DNA of 64,000 nt from Uranotaenia lowii (GCF_029784155.1 NC_073691.1:49272490-49336489); one strand, 5' to 3'; shown: positions 51,072 to 63,181, numbered from the stretch's first letter. Notes: generated by a model not told the origin, from the letters alone. Made by a program: numbers and translations.

Positions 51072-51136
51072 TTTGTTTGTTTGTTTGTTTGTTTGTTTGT
51101 TTGTTTGTTTGTTTGTTTGTTTGTTTGTTTGTTTGT
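51072..51136 (+). repeat. (TTTG)n microsatellite
   Basis: About 16 copies of TTTG near the 5' end of the Helitron, in the place where related copies carry (CTGT)n. Confidence 0.95.
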
Positions 51137-51239
51137 CCTCTATAGACTCAGCCGTCTTAAGAGCTAGAGAGCTGAAATTTGGCATGGATACTGTTTAAGA
51201 CCAGGAAGGATGAAAAATGTTTTCAGATTTTTGGATGAC

Positions 51240-51965
51240 CCCTTCTGAAGGGGGTCGTCCATACAAGACAAATATAGTTTTCACGATATTGACGTTATTT
51301 TTCGTCGGATTGTGTGGAAAATTTGCATATGAGTGCGTTGAAAGACGAGCAATTGATTTCAGGTGTCAAATTTTGTGTAAAGGGACATCCAAAGGGGTCG
51401 TCCATATTAACTGTTCGCTGTTTTTGCGATATTGACGTTAATTTTCATCGTATTCAGATGACAATTGGTACACGATAGTTTTGAGTGACGTACCCCTTAA
51501 CCCGAGCTGCCCGTGAAGCAGGTCAAGTAGAAGAAGAAGAAGAAGAGTGACGTACAATCGATTTGAGGTATCCAAATTAGTTTAAGGGGCCGGCAAAAGG
51601 GGTCGTCCATATAAAATTTTCAGTATCTTAGTGATATTGTCGTTTTTATACATCGGATTGGGATGAAAATTCGCACACAGGAGTTATTAGGGACAAATAA
51701 CTGATTTCACTTATCCAAACTAAAATCAGGGGTCGGCCAAAGGGGTCGTTCATGTTAACTATCCACTGTTGATGCAATATTGTTGTTATTATACATCGGA
51801 TTCAGACGGAAATTGGTACACGAGGGTTTTGAGAGTTGAGCAATGGATGTCAGGTATTCAATTCAGTTTAAGGGGCCGGCAAAGGGGGTCGTCCATATAA
51901 ACCTTTCAATATTTTTGTAATATCGACGTTATTATACATCGGATTGGGATGAAAATTTCATCAAA
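51240..51965 (+). repeat. Five tandem 143-bp repeats inside the Helitron
   Basis: GGGGTCGTCCAT-type blocks lie at 51251, 51394, 51598, 51742 and 51885. Spacings are 143, 204, 144 and 143 bp; the 204 falls to 142 when the 62-bp insertion with its duplication is removed. Units alternate between two subtypes (ATCGGATTGGGATGAAAAT versus GGATTCAGACGGAAATTGG), so the true unit may be a dimer. Confidence 0.85.
51494..51544 (+). mobile_element. 51-bp retroposon tail with 11-bp target-site duplication
   Basis: GAGTGACGTAC occurs at 51483-51493 and again at 51545-51555. Between them is a short insert ending GGTCAAGTAG(AAG)n. The triplet tail and duplication are those of a severely 5'-truncated SINE or LINE. 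Confidence 0.75.
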
Positions 51966-52237
51966 GTTTATATAAGAGCTCCCGAAAGGGGTTTAGCTTT
52001 TTGGCAATAATTGCGTTGTCATGCAATGATTTAGTCGAAATTTATTCACGAGGTTTTTGATTCCTGATTTCATATTTAGTAGCAGACGACAGACGAAGTG
52101 ATCGCCCAATGTTTTTCCAATTACTACTTAACAATGAATCTGGAAAATGCTTGACTTTCAAACAAATTGTTCATGACATATTCCAAGTTGAAAGCGAAAC
52201 GGAGTTCATATGGGATCAGCTAGTATATTTATAAAAA

Positions 52238-55200
52238 TGGCTAGCGAACGGTAGACAATGTGCAACTCGAGACCCCATACACCCAACCTTTGGGTAGTGG
52301 TCATATCACCTCTTGTCTGCAACTCCGATTCTCTATCTCCCCGTGGTGCTAGCTGGGGTGCGAGCAACCTTAGCGGAGATCTGGTAACCAACCCCGGTGG
52401 ATGCTTTGGTCGCATGCAGACTGAGATAGGGGGCTTCGTACGCGTCTTTTCTCCATGTTAGGGGCGGCGTGCGGAGTGCAACAACTACCTGGTGGTGTTC
52501 GGGACCCAAAACAGCATCCTCCTGCGAGATAGTGGGGTTAGCTGCGGGCCTTGCGAGCCTGTGACTACAAAAAAACATAAGCAACGAACAACGAACATCA
52601 AATTTCGGATGGAAATCGGCAAAGACCCACGCGACGAAAAGGGACTAGCGATTGGAAACATGGAACATGGAACATGGAACTGCCGATCTCTAAATTTTAT
52701 GGACAGTACCCACGTGCTCTCCAACGAATTGAAGAGCCGCAAATTCGACATCGTAGCGCTGCAGGAGGTATGCTGGAAGGGCTCCACGGTACGAACGTAC
52801 CCAGATGGTCGTGCCATCTACCAGAGCTGCGGCAACACACACGAGCTTGGAACAGCTTATATAGTGATGGGAAAGGTGCAAAAGCGCGTGATCGGGTGGT
52901 GGCCGATCAACTCACGAATGTGCCGGTGGAGAATCAAGGGCCGGTTCTTCAACATCAGCATCATCAACGTGCACAGCCCTCACCTCGGAAGTACCGGTGA
53001 CGACAAAGACTAATTTTACGCGCAGCTGGAGCGTGAATACGACCGTTGCCCAAAACATGATATCAAGATCGTCATCGGGGATTTTAATGCTCAGGTCGGC
53101 CAGGAGGAGGAATTTAAACCGACAATTGGAAGGTTCAGTGCGCACCAGCTGACCAACGAAAACGGCCTCAGACTGATAGATTTCGCTGCCTCCAAACGAA
53201 TGGCCGTACGTAGTACCTTTTTCCAGCACCGTCTCCCACACAAGTACACCTGGAGATCACCGTACCAAACGCAATAACAGATCGACCACGTTTTGATTGA
53301 CAGCCGGCACTTCTCGGACATCATCGACGTCAGATCCTGTCGAGGCGCCAACATCGAGGCAGACCACTATCTGGTGATGGTGAAGATGCGCCCAAAACTC
53401 TCCGTAGTGAACAACACACGAAACCGGCGCCCGCCTCGGTTAAATATCGTGCGACTGAAGCAACCTGAGGTCGCGGCAGACTACGCGCAATCGGTCGAAG
53501 CAGCGCTGCCGGCAGAGGGCGAGCTTGATGAAGCCCCTCTCGAGGACTGTTGGGATACCATCAAGACAGCCATCAACAGTGCTGCGGAGAACATCATCGG
53601 TTATGTGGAGCAAACTCGACGGAACGACTGGTTCGACGAGGAGTGTAGGAGGGTGATGGACGAAGAGGATGCCGCGCGGGCGGCAGTAGTGCAAAGAGGC
53701 ACCCGTCGAAATGTGGAAAATCACCGACAGCGGAAGAGGCAGCGAGTCCGAATTTTCCAGGAGAAAAAGCGCCGCCTGGAGGAGGAGGAGCTCGAGGAGC
53801 TGGAGCAGCTGCATCGTTCCCAAGAAACACGAAAGTTCTATCAGAAACTCAACGCATCCCGCAAAGGCTTCGTGCCGCAAGCCGAAATGTGCCGGGATAA
53901 GGACGGAGGCATCCTGACGGACAATCGAGAGGTGATCAAAAGGTGGAAGCAGCATTTCGATGAACACCTGAACGGCGCACATGCAGGAGATCAAGACGGT
54001 GGGGGAAGGTACATCGCCGGCGTAGCCAACGACGTAGAGGAGCCAATCCCAACGATGAGTGAAGTTAAGGAAGCCATTCGCCAGCTGAATAGAAACAAGT
54101 CTCCTGGGAAGGATGGCATCGCAGCTGAACTCATCAAAATGGGCCCGGACAAGTTGGCCGATTGCCTGCACCGGTTGATAGTCCGGATCTGGGACATAGA
54201 ACAGCTACCGGAGGAGTGGAAGGAGGAGGTAATATGCCCCATCTACAAGAAGGGCGACAAATTGGACTGTGAGAACTACCGAGCGATCACTGTCCTCAAT
54301 GCCGCCTACAAAGTGTTGTCCCGAATCCTACTCCGCTGCCTAATGCCACAAGCAAACAGATTCGTGGGAAGTCATCAGGCCGGCTTCATGGAGGGACGGT
54401 CTACGACGGACCAGATATTCACATTACGGCAAATCCTCCAAAAATGCCGTGAACACCAAGTCCCTACGCACCTTCTATTCATCGACTTCAAAGCCGCATA
54501 CGACACGACCGACCGTAACGAGCTATGGAAAATCATGGACGAGAACGGCTTTTCCGGGAAGCTGATCAGACTGATCAAGGCGACGATGGATGGAACGCAG
54601 TGCTGTGTGCGGATCTCGGGTGAATTGTCGAGTTCATTCGAATCGCGCAGGGGGCTTCGACAAGGTGATGGTCTATCCTGCATGATGTTCAACGTGGCGC
54701 TAGAAGGTGTTATTTGACGAGCGGTGGGCGAAATGCGGGGCACGATTTTCAACAGATCCAGTCAACTTATCTGCTTTGCCGATGACATTGATATAGTCGG
54801 CAGATCATCTGCGGCGGTAAAGGAGATCTACCGCAAACTGAAACGCGAAGCAGGAAGGATTGGGTTGATGATTAATACGTCCAAGACGAAGTACATGCTG
54901 GCCTGAGGATCCGAGACCGACCGAACCCGTTTGTCCAGTAATAACAAGGTCACGATCGACGGCGACGAGCTGGAGATAGTCGAAGACTTTGTCTATCTCG
55001 GCTCACTGGTGACCGGTGACGCTCATTAGACCGGTTGTTCTCTACGGGCACGAGACATGGATATTGCTCGAGGAGGACCTGCGTACACTCGGAGTATTCG
55101 AGCGACGAGTGTTAAGAACCATCTTTGGCGGCGTACAGGAGAACGGAGTGTGGAGGCGAAGGATGAACCACGAGCTCGCTCGACTCTACGGCGAACCCAG

Positions 55201-55475
55201 TATCCAGAAGGTGGTGAAAGCTGGCCGGATACGCTGGGCGGGACATGTTGCGAGAATGCCGGACGACTGTCCTGCAAAACAGGTGTTCCCTACGAATCCG
55301 GTAGGAACAAGACGAGCGGGAGCGCAACGAGCGAGGTGGTTAGACCAAGTGGAGCGTGATCTGGCGAACGTGGGGTGCCCGAGGAATTGGAGAACGGTTG
55401 CCATGGACCGAGTGAATTTTAGGAATTATGTTCGTCAAGTTATGTCGTGAGACGGAATACTATATAAATAAATAA
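52238..55475 (+). mobile_element. RTE-clade LINE, copy 1
   Basis: Starts TGGCTAGCGAACGG, 14 bp after the Helitron 3' end, and finishes with a short (TAAA)n tail. It has the layout of RTE elements: one main ORF with endonuclease then RT, no RNase H, a very short 3' UTR. It is homologous over its whole length to the minus-strand copy at 59855-63180. ATATTTA on both sides (52225, about 55480) may be the target duplication. Confidence 0.9.
52492..55450 (+). pseudogene. RTE endonuclease-reverse transcriptase, inactivated
   Basis: The EEP endonuclease starts near GTWNCRSLN (52670) and includes ALQEV, IGDFNAQVGQ and DHYL. RT motifs are NKSPGKDGIAAELI, CENYRAITVLNAAYKVLSR, FIDFKAAYDT (A), RGLRQGDGLSCMMFN (B) and CFADDIDIVG (C). 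The C-terminus has RIRWAGHVARMPDD. The frame is kept to 54906 but carries in-frame stops at 53011, 53276, 54715 and 54904. A deletion of about 120 bp at 55017, relative to the other copy, shifts the frame. It cannot make a full protein. Confidence 0.9.
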
Positions 55476-55479
55476 AATA

Positions 55480-56470
55480 ATATTTAAAAAAAACATTTCA
55501 ATTTATTCAACCAAACTAGGGTGAGTGCTCCTACTTTTGACCTAGAGCCTACTTTAGTCCTAAAATTCTAAAAATTGTAAATAATTCATTTTGCTAGCAT
55601 AGTATAAAGATACTACTAAGCACACAATGAATTCATATTCTTCCTGAATCCAACCATACCGATTTTTGCCATTATAAGTCTTTCTAATAAAATTTTCAAA
55701 GTTTTTAAAAGTGTACCTCCTCATCAGTGGTAAATCCACAGCTCTATTAGTAGAACGCGTTTTGTGAAATTAGATTGAATAAGAAAAAATCACGTTTTTT
55801 ACTGTCCAAGCCAAATTTTAGAAGGAAATAACTCTCACTGTGAAGAATTTGAACAATACTACCTATTTTCCTAAAATAAATGAAAATTAATGGAAAACCC
55901 GCAAAATTTATAACGGGTCCAAATATAGGAAAATTTTGACTTTGATTTTCCATTTTTAAACCTTACATCATCAAAACTTGGAGCATAATTCTGAACCAAT
56001 ATTTATTGAACATTTCTAACATTTTTTGTCAGATTTACACAAGTAAAATGATGAAGCTGACAAGGATTAAAAGTGTTTGAAATATTCATAACAGAAATTT
56101 AAATTTATTAATTGTTAAAAGTCTGTACTATAACTTTTTTCAAGATAATATTTGATTAAAGATTACATTTTTAATGAATTTGTTGATTTATTTTCGAAAA
56201 TTCATACTTTTTAAAGGAATTTTAGATCTAGGTCCAGGAACCAGTTCAGTACCTAAATAGGAACAGTAGGTTCAATGATGAAAATTTCGATCATCCATGT
56301 CTTTGCAAATCTTTCAATAAAGGCGAAACCTATGTCGAAAATTTTCATTGATACTTGCAGATTAGATCATGAACTATAAATAAATTTCCCGAAAAATATA
56401 ATCCTCACGCCCATTTATGAGAAAAGCTTTTTTTTTTTTAAAATAACCGCTTAAAAGGGTCCAAAGTCCA
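55480..56470. other. Unassigned AT-rich DNA
   Basis: AGGGTGAGTGCTCCTACTTT near 55519 and AGGAACAGTAGGTTC near 56260 hint at a degraded MITE, but no clean inverted ends were found. Confidence 0.35.
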
Positions 56471-56472
56471 GC

Positions 56473-56700
56473 CACCGACTGTGGCCTAGAGGATAGCTTT
56501 CATGTCTTCTAAGCCAGAGATCATGAGATCGAGTCTCGGTCACGGTAGTACTCTCTCTGTGGGTTGGTGGTATTAGCATTAATAAGATGCTTTAGTCTTA
56601 AGTAGAATTTAGATCTCTTCAAAGAAACATGAAGTTTCACTGAGATCCTATATGTGTGTGTTCGTTTTTTTCTCAAGTAGGGTATCTAAACCTAGCTGAA
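56473..56700 (+). mobile_element. tRNA-derived SINE (second type)
   Basis: TGGCCTAGAGG at 56482-56492 (A box) and GAGATCGAGTCTC at 56525-56537 (B box) have tRNA-like spacing. A tRNA-unrelated body follows. No acceptor stem can be drawn. It is not the same family as the SINE at 46525. Confidence 0.62.
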
Positions 56701-58368
56701 ATCTGATTGAACCACGCTTTTATTCGAGCTTTCTGAAACAACACTTGTACTTCAACTTGGTAACTGATGATAAGTTTCCAAGATATATGGTTTTCAATGC
56801 CTTTTCGATGTTCAACCAGCCCGAAACATCAGTTGTGCTAGCAAACAAAAGTCCCTGTTTTGAAATGTGAAACCTTTTACGGTCTCTAATCCTATTCACA
56901 ACCCCGTAGTAAACATCAATCCTCCGGTTCCCAGTTTTGGCGCGTAACTTAACGACCTCTTCGAGATGCATTTGAAGGTACCAACGGATTGACTGCCGCA
57001 GACATTGTGTCGTCAACAACGGGACCAGCAACTGGCCCACGAGCTGGCTGCGTGGCTCAACCTTTTTTTTTCTTTTTCGATGTGCCCATCCATGTGTTTG
57101 GTAGTAAATCAAAAAAAAAAAGGTACGGCGAAAGGAAACTCCGAAGATGAAAGATTACACTGCTCCCGGGGTCCCGGGATTTTGCTCGAGGAGACAGACT
57201 TCTCTCGGTAGTAACAAATGTGAGCAATACAATAATGGACCGAAACGTGTAAAAAAAGGCAGGAATATTTAAAATTTGAAACACAATAAAATACTGTGTG
57301 ACAACATAAGGACCAAGAAGCGATAAACCAAACAGCAGCAAGTGTCACACGATTGCGAGGCGTGCGCTCGCGTAAAGCACTTTCAGTGGGTCGTAAATTC
57401 GGATGTTAGTTGTAGCTTCGTCTTCTTCGACCTATTATACCTATTTGAGGCTTCAAGAAAGTCAAAGTCTCGTCTGTGGGATGACCCGGAGGCTGTTGTT
57501 CCAGGCTTTTCTTTTTTCCACCCGTTTAGCTTCTGCTGCTTCCAAGCAAGGGACCGTACCGAACAACTTTATGGGTCACACCAAGGCAGAAGAAGAAGAA
57601 GAGCCCGGGCGAAAAGTGATACCCATACCCGATCGGGCGAGACTCATGGGGTTTCTGCCTTTTGTTGGGCAGCCATCTATTAAAAACGCGTTTATGGTTT
57701 CAGGAATATGTGTGTGCATAAAATTACGGTAAATTATACACCCTTCCCTGTGGCGAGATAGGAGGGAAAACAGTTAAGGGCTTCTTCAGGTGGGAGCTAC
57801 CAGAAGGCAACTTCTTATCGATGGTCAGACCCTTTCCAGGGGACCAGTTCAGTGAAGGGTAGATCGACCCAGTGATAATTGGACGTGGAGTTGGATGATA
57901 AGCAGCAAGTGATCTCCAGTGAATGCTTTAGTAAAATTAGCACGAACGATTATTGGTACTACTTGGTTAACAACATCAACAAATGGTGGACCCAAATGAC
58001 ATTCGCCTTCGGCGATGGTGATTTAAATTGAGATATCATTGGAAGCGATTCTGTTTCCTCAATTTGGGTATGAGATAAGTTTTCAATTCGCTATGTTGAT
58101 ATAAATGGTATGAATTCGTATTCCGAATAATTTGCTTTCACAACAAGCTCTGTTTAAGAGAAAAATATTTTGAGGAAAGTTGAAAATAGGAAAATGTTTT
58201 TTAAGTCGGGTGATATATCAGTGTGTTATGTGACGTAACGTCAAAATAAAGAAAATTTTCAAATCAAGGCAATTTTTGTTCTACAAATTGTAAAAGTTAA
58301 GCATTGAAGTCTTACTCGAATATTATAATTAGTTTCTCTTCAAACTTATTTTTTATGCAATTTTGTTA
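56701..58368. other. Higher-complexity unassigned block
   Basis: Sequence at 56700-57960 is of balanced composition with no transposon motif. Overlapping ORFs of 79-130 codons on both strands show no recognisable family. This may be regulatory or intronic DNA. Confidence 0.3.
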
Positions 58369-58370
58369 TA

Positions 58371-59364
58371 ACGGGTGTTAAATAAAAAATGAGAATGTTT
58401 TCAATACCTTTCAGTTACTCAAATAAAGAGCGTAAAATTTTCTTTCTCCAAGAAAATTGCTCTTTGGGCTCCTTAGAAACAGTAGGCGTGTTTGGTTTTG
58501 CTTGTTTTAATTTAGTCAAAGCAAAGATGGCGTCGAAACAGCACGTGCTCCACGATCGCATTGTACGGTTCTACGAAACGCATTTCCAGCAAGGAAAAAA
58601 GTTCACAGTGGCACATTTTAAGGAAGAAAATGTACCTGTCAGCACGGTATTTCGTATCCTGGGTTCCCTGAACGTAGAGCGGAAGGTCGAAGTGGTCATC
58701 CGGTGACGATAATGACGAAGCAGAGGAAGACATCGTTAAAGAAGCTGTTTGACAACAAGAACGCAACCAGCCTGCGTCACGCCGGTCGGAAATATGGCTG
58801 CTCCGACGTATTGATCCATCGTACCCTCAAGATGGAAGGAATCGTCTGCAGGAAGAAAACGAGGTTACCGGAGTACACGGAGGAGCAGATCGAGACGGTT
58901 AAATCACAGTAGCCGTTCCTGAACGAGCATCACGCGGATGGGAAGTACGTCTTCAGGCCGGACAAGGCGCCTTCCCATTACGCCAAGAAGACGCTGGCGT
59001 ACCTTGAGAAGAAAAAGATACCGTTCGTGCCGAAAGATCGTAACCCAACAAACTTGCCCCAGTGCCGCCCAATAGAGGATTTCTTTGGCTCACTCAGTGC
59101 CCTAGTGTATAAAAACAATTGGAGGGCCAAGGACACGAAGCAACTGACTACAAGAATCCGGAATTGTATCCGAAAAATGGACGTAAGTGCCGTACAAGTT
59201 GCGTCGAACATCAGACCACGGCTCTTACTCAAACATTCACTGACATTTTTTTTTTTGAAGAAAATACATTATGTTATTAATAAAAAATACTGAAATCGAT
59301 GAAAAAAAAATAACAATTTTTTATATGTGATTGAAAAAATTCTCATTTTTTATTTAACACCCGT
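58371..59364 (+). mobile_element. Internally deleted Tc1/mariner element, TA-flanked
   Basis: Inverted ends beginning ACGGGTGTTAAATAAAAAAT match over about 36 bp with one clear mismatch, and TA lies on each side (58369-58370, 59365-59366). The element is 994 bp and contains a broken transposase. Near-identical ends suggest fairly recent mobility, using transposase from a full-length relative. Confidence 0.9.
58528..59232 (+). pseudogene. Tc1/mariner transposase remnant, first catalytic D deleted
   Basis: The N-terminal HTH part begins MASKQHVLHDRIVRFYETHF. The frame shifts near 58700, continues through RHAGRKYGCSDVLIHRTLKM, meets a TAG at 58910-58912, and then jumps to YVFRPDKAPSHYAKK and CRPIEDFFG. 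The last two acidic residues are 37 apart (DD37E). The segment of roughly 100 residues that should carry the first aspartate is missing, so the copy is catalytically dead. Confidence 0.85.
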
Positions 59365-59366
59365 TA

Positions 59367-59854
59367 CAGTAACATCTCACGGGAACCCTATAAAGATTCA
59401 CATTGGTCTTTCACTGCATTTATGAAGTACCTTAAATTTTACTTGGGTGCTCTTAAATGATTAAAAACTAGAAAAACACAATACATAAAAACCTTTAAAG
59501 AAGGGAACTTTATAACGCCATTAAGTAGAAGAAATTGCCAAAAAGAACATGAGAATTGGAATAAGAAAAAAAAACCAAAATAATTTAAAAAAATTGTAAA
59601 TGAAAAAAAATATCATAACGGAGAAAAAAAATCTGACTTTAATGACTAACAAAAATTAAATTAAATTAAATATAGAAATTATAAAAAAATAAAAAAATTA
59701 ATGAAAAAGCGTTAGTAAATTACAGAATTTCAAAAATAACCTACTTATTCACAGCGATGAAAAGTGATAAAAATTACAAAAAACTTGTTGAATATTTAAA
59801 AAAATACTTAAATTACATTTAAAACCTTCTTTGGAGCACCTATTATTTTTATTT
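59367..59854. other. Unassigned A-rich DNA
   Basis: A-rich, low complexity, with short AAATTAAATT repeats. No gene is seen. Confidence 0.45.
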
Positions 59855-62800
59855 ATTCACATAGTATTCCGTCTCACGACATAACTTGACGAACATAATT
59901 CCACATTTTTCACTCGGTCCATGGCAACCGTTCTCCAATTCCTCGGGCACCCCACGTTCGCCAGATCACGCTCCACTTGATCTAACCACCTCGCTCGTTG
60001 CGCCCCCGCTCGTCTTGTTCCTACCGGATTCGTAGCGAACACCTGTTTTGCAGGACAGTCGTCCGGCATTCTCGCAACATGTCCCGCCCAGCGTATCCGG
60101 CCAGCTTTCACCACCTTCTGGATACTGAGTTCGCCATGGAGTCGCACGAGCTCGTGGTTCATCCTTCGCCTCCACACTCCGTTCTCCTGTACCCCGCCAA
60201 AGATGGTTCTTGACACTCGTCACTCGAATACTCCGAGTGTACGCAGGTCCTCTTCGAGCAATATCCATGTCTCGTGCTCGTAGAGAACAACCGGTCTAAT
60301 GAGCGTCATATACAGGTTACACTTCGTGCGAGGGCTAAGTCTTCTCGACCGCAGTTGCTTGTGGAGTCCACAGTAGGCACGACTTCCGTTGATAATTCGC
60401 CTCCGGATCTCACGGCTGGTGTCATTGTCTGCGGTCACCAGTGAGCCGAGATAGACAAAGTCTTCGACTATCTCCAGCTCGTCGCCGTCGATCGTGACTT
60501 TGTTATTACTGGACATGTGGGTTCGGTCGGTCTCGGATCCACAGGCCAGCATGTACTTCGTCTTGGATTAATCATCAACCCAATCCTTCCTGCTTCGCGT
60601 TTCAGTTTGCGGTAGATCTCCTCCACCGCCGCAGATGATCTGCCGACTATATCAATGGCAAAGCAGATAAGTTGACTGGATCTGGTGAAAATCGTGCCCC
60701 GCGTTTCGCCCACCGCTCGTCGAATAACACCTTCTAGCGCCACGTTGAACATCATGCAGGATAGACCATCACCTTGTCGAAGCCCCCTGTGCGATTCGAA
60801 TGAACTCAACAATTCACCCGAAATCTGCACACAGCACTGCGTTCCATCCATCGTCGCCTTGATCAGTCTGGTCAGCTTCCCGGAAAAGCCGTTCTCGTCC
60901 ATGATTTTCCATAGCTCGTTACGGTCGATCGTGTCGTATGCGGCTTTGAAGTCGATGAATAGATGGTGCGTGGGGACTTGGTGTTCCCGGCATTTTTGGA
61001 GGATTTGCCGTAATGTGAATCAGATATTCCGTCGTTGATCGTCCCTCCATGAAACAGGCCTGATGACTTCCCACGAATCTGTTTGCTTGTGGCATTAGGC
61101 AGCGGAGTAGGATTCGAGACAACACTTTGTAGGCGGCATTGAGGACAGTGATCGCTCGGTAGTTCTCACAGTCCAATTTGTCGCCCTTCTTGTAGATGGG
61201 GCATATTACCCCCTCCTTCCACTCCTCCGGTAGCTGTTCTATGTCCCAGATCCGGACTATCAACCGGTGTAGGCAATCGACCAACTTGTCCGGGTCCATT
61301 TCGATGAGTTCAGCTGCTATGCCATCCTTCCCAGCCGATTTGTTTCTATTCAGCTGGCGAATGGCTTCCTTAACTTCACTCATCGTTGGGAGTGGCTCCT
61401 CTACGTCGTTGGCTACGCCGGCGATGTACCTTCCCACACCGCGCACCGTCTTGATCTCCTGCATGTGCGCCGTTCAGGTGTTCATCGATGTGCTGCATAT
61501 ACCTTTTGATCACCTCACGATTGTCCGTCAGGATGCCCCCGTCCTTATCCCGGCACATTTCGGCTTGCGGCACGAAGCCTTTGCGGGATGCGTTGAGTTA
61601 CTGATAGAACTTTCGTGTTTCTTGGGAACGATGCAGCTGCTTCAGCTCCTCGAGCTCCTCCTCCTCCAGGCGGCAATTTTTCTCCTGGAAAATTCGGACT
61701 CGCTGCCGCTTCCGCTGTCGCTGATTTTCCACGTTTCGACGAGTGCCTATTTGCACTACTGCCGCCCGCGCGGCATTCTCTTCGTCCATCACCCTCCTAC
61801 ACTCCTCGTCGAACCAGTCGTTCCATCGAGTTCGCTCCACATAACCGATGACGTTCTCTGCAGCACTGTTGATGGCTGCCTTGATGGTATCCCAACAGTC
61901 CTTGAAAGGGGCTTCGTCAAGCTCGCCCTCTGCCGGCAGCGCTGCTTCGACCGATTGCCCGTAGTCTGCCGCGACCTCAGGTTGCTTCAGTCGTGCGATA
62001 TTTAACCGAGGCGGGCGCCAGTTTCGTGTGTTGTTCACTACGGAGAGTTTTGGGCGCATCTTCACCATCATCAGATAGTGGTCTGACTCGATGTTGGCGC
62101 CTCGATAGGATCTGACGTCGACGGCTGTCAATCAAATCGTGGTCGATCTGTGATTGCGTTTGGCACGGTGATCTCCAGGTGTATTTGTGTGGGAGGCGAT
62201 GCTCGAAAAAGGTACTACGTACGGCCATTCGTTTGGAGGCGGCGAAATCAATAAGTCTGAGGCCGTTTTCGTTGGTCAGCTGATACGCACTGAACCTTCC
62301 AATTGTCGATTTAAATTCCTCCTCCTGGCCGACCTGAGCATTAAAATCCCCGATGACGATCTCGATATCATGTTTTGGGCAACGGTCGTATTCACGCTCC
62401 AGCTGCGCGTAAAATTCGTCTTTGTCGTCACCAGTACTTCCGAGGTGAGGGCTGTGCATGTTGATGATACTGATGTTGAAGAACCGGCCCTTGATTCTCA
62501 ACCTGCACGTTCGTGAGTTGGTCGGCCACCACCCGCTCACGCGCTTTTGCATCTTTCCCATCACTATAAAAGCTGTTCCAAGCTCGTGTGTGTTGCCGCA
62601 GCTCTGGTAGATGGCACGTTCATACCGTGGAGCCCTTCCAGTATACCTTCTGCAGCGCTACGATGACGAATTTGCGGCTCCTCAATTCGTTGGAGAGCAC
62701 GTGGGTACTGCCCACAAAATTTAGAGTTCGGCAATTCCATGTTCCAATTTTCAAATCGCTTGTCCCTTTTCGTCGCGTGGGTCTTTGCCGATTTCCATCC

Positions 62801-63180
62801 GGAATTTGTTGTTCGTTGTTCATTGCTTATGTTTTTTGTAGTCACGGGCTCACAAGGCCCGCAGCTTACCCCACTATCTCGCAGGAGGACCGTCGTGTTG
62901 TTGCTGTTTTGGGTCCCGAACACCACCAGGACGATGTTGCACTCCGCACGCCGCCCCTGACATGGAGAACAGACGCGTACGAAGCCCCCTAACTCAGTTT
63001 GCAGACGATCAAAGCATCCACCGGGGTTGGGTACCCGATTTCCGCTAAGGTTGCTCACACTCCAGCTAGCACCACGGGGAGGTGGAGAATCGGAGTTGCA
63101 GACAAGAGGTGATATGACCACTACCCGAAGGTAGGGTTTATGAGGTCTCGAGTTACACATTGTCAACCGTTCACTAGCCA
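59855..63180 (-). mobile_element. RTE-clade LINE, copy 2 (inverted, tail-to-tail with copy 1)
   Basis: Read on the minus strand it starts TGGCTAGTGAACGG at 63180 and ends with an AATAAATAAAAATAAT tail. It is collinear with copy 1 and keeps the segment of about 120 bp that copy 1 lost (about 60310-60431). The two copies diverge by a few percent, judged by eye. Confidence 0.9.
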
Positions 63181-63181
63181 C
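59857..63181 (-). pseudogene. RTE endonuclease-reverse transcriptase, inactivated, FADD box deleted
   Basis: The same endonuclease and RT motifs as copy 1 are spread over several frames (breaks near 62560, 62150-61980, 61600-61460, 60900-60920, 60550 and 60216), so frameshifts are numerous. Motif C reads LICFAIDIVGRS where copy 1 has LICFADDIDIVGRS: six bases encoding the two catalytic aspartates are missing at about 60655. The protein is doubly dead. Confidence 0.88.

Larger units (their letters stand above)
51036..52223 (+). mobile_element. Non-autonomous Helitron, apparently complete
   Basis: It begins TCTATATATATAAAAAGC, includes a TTTG microsatellite and TCTATAGACTCAGCC, and ends CTAG. 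The left flank is A and the right flank is T, as expected for insertion into an AT dinucleotide without duplication. There is no Rep/helicase frame. The body is five tandem copies of a 143-bp unit. A clear 3' subterminal hairpin was not seen, which lowers certainty about the right end. Confidence 0.78.

Noticed and set aside
53440..54171. 243-codon minus-strand ORF and its mirror at 61196-62005 plus
   Set aside because: Antisense shadows of the RTE polyprotein, present in both copies because of its codon pattern.
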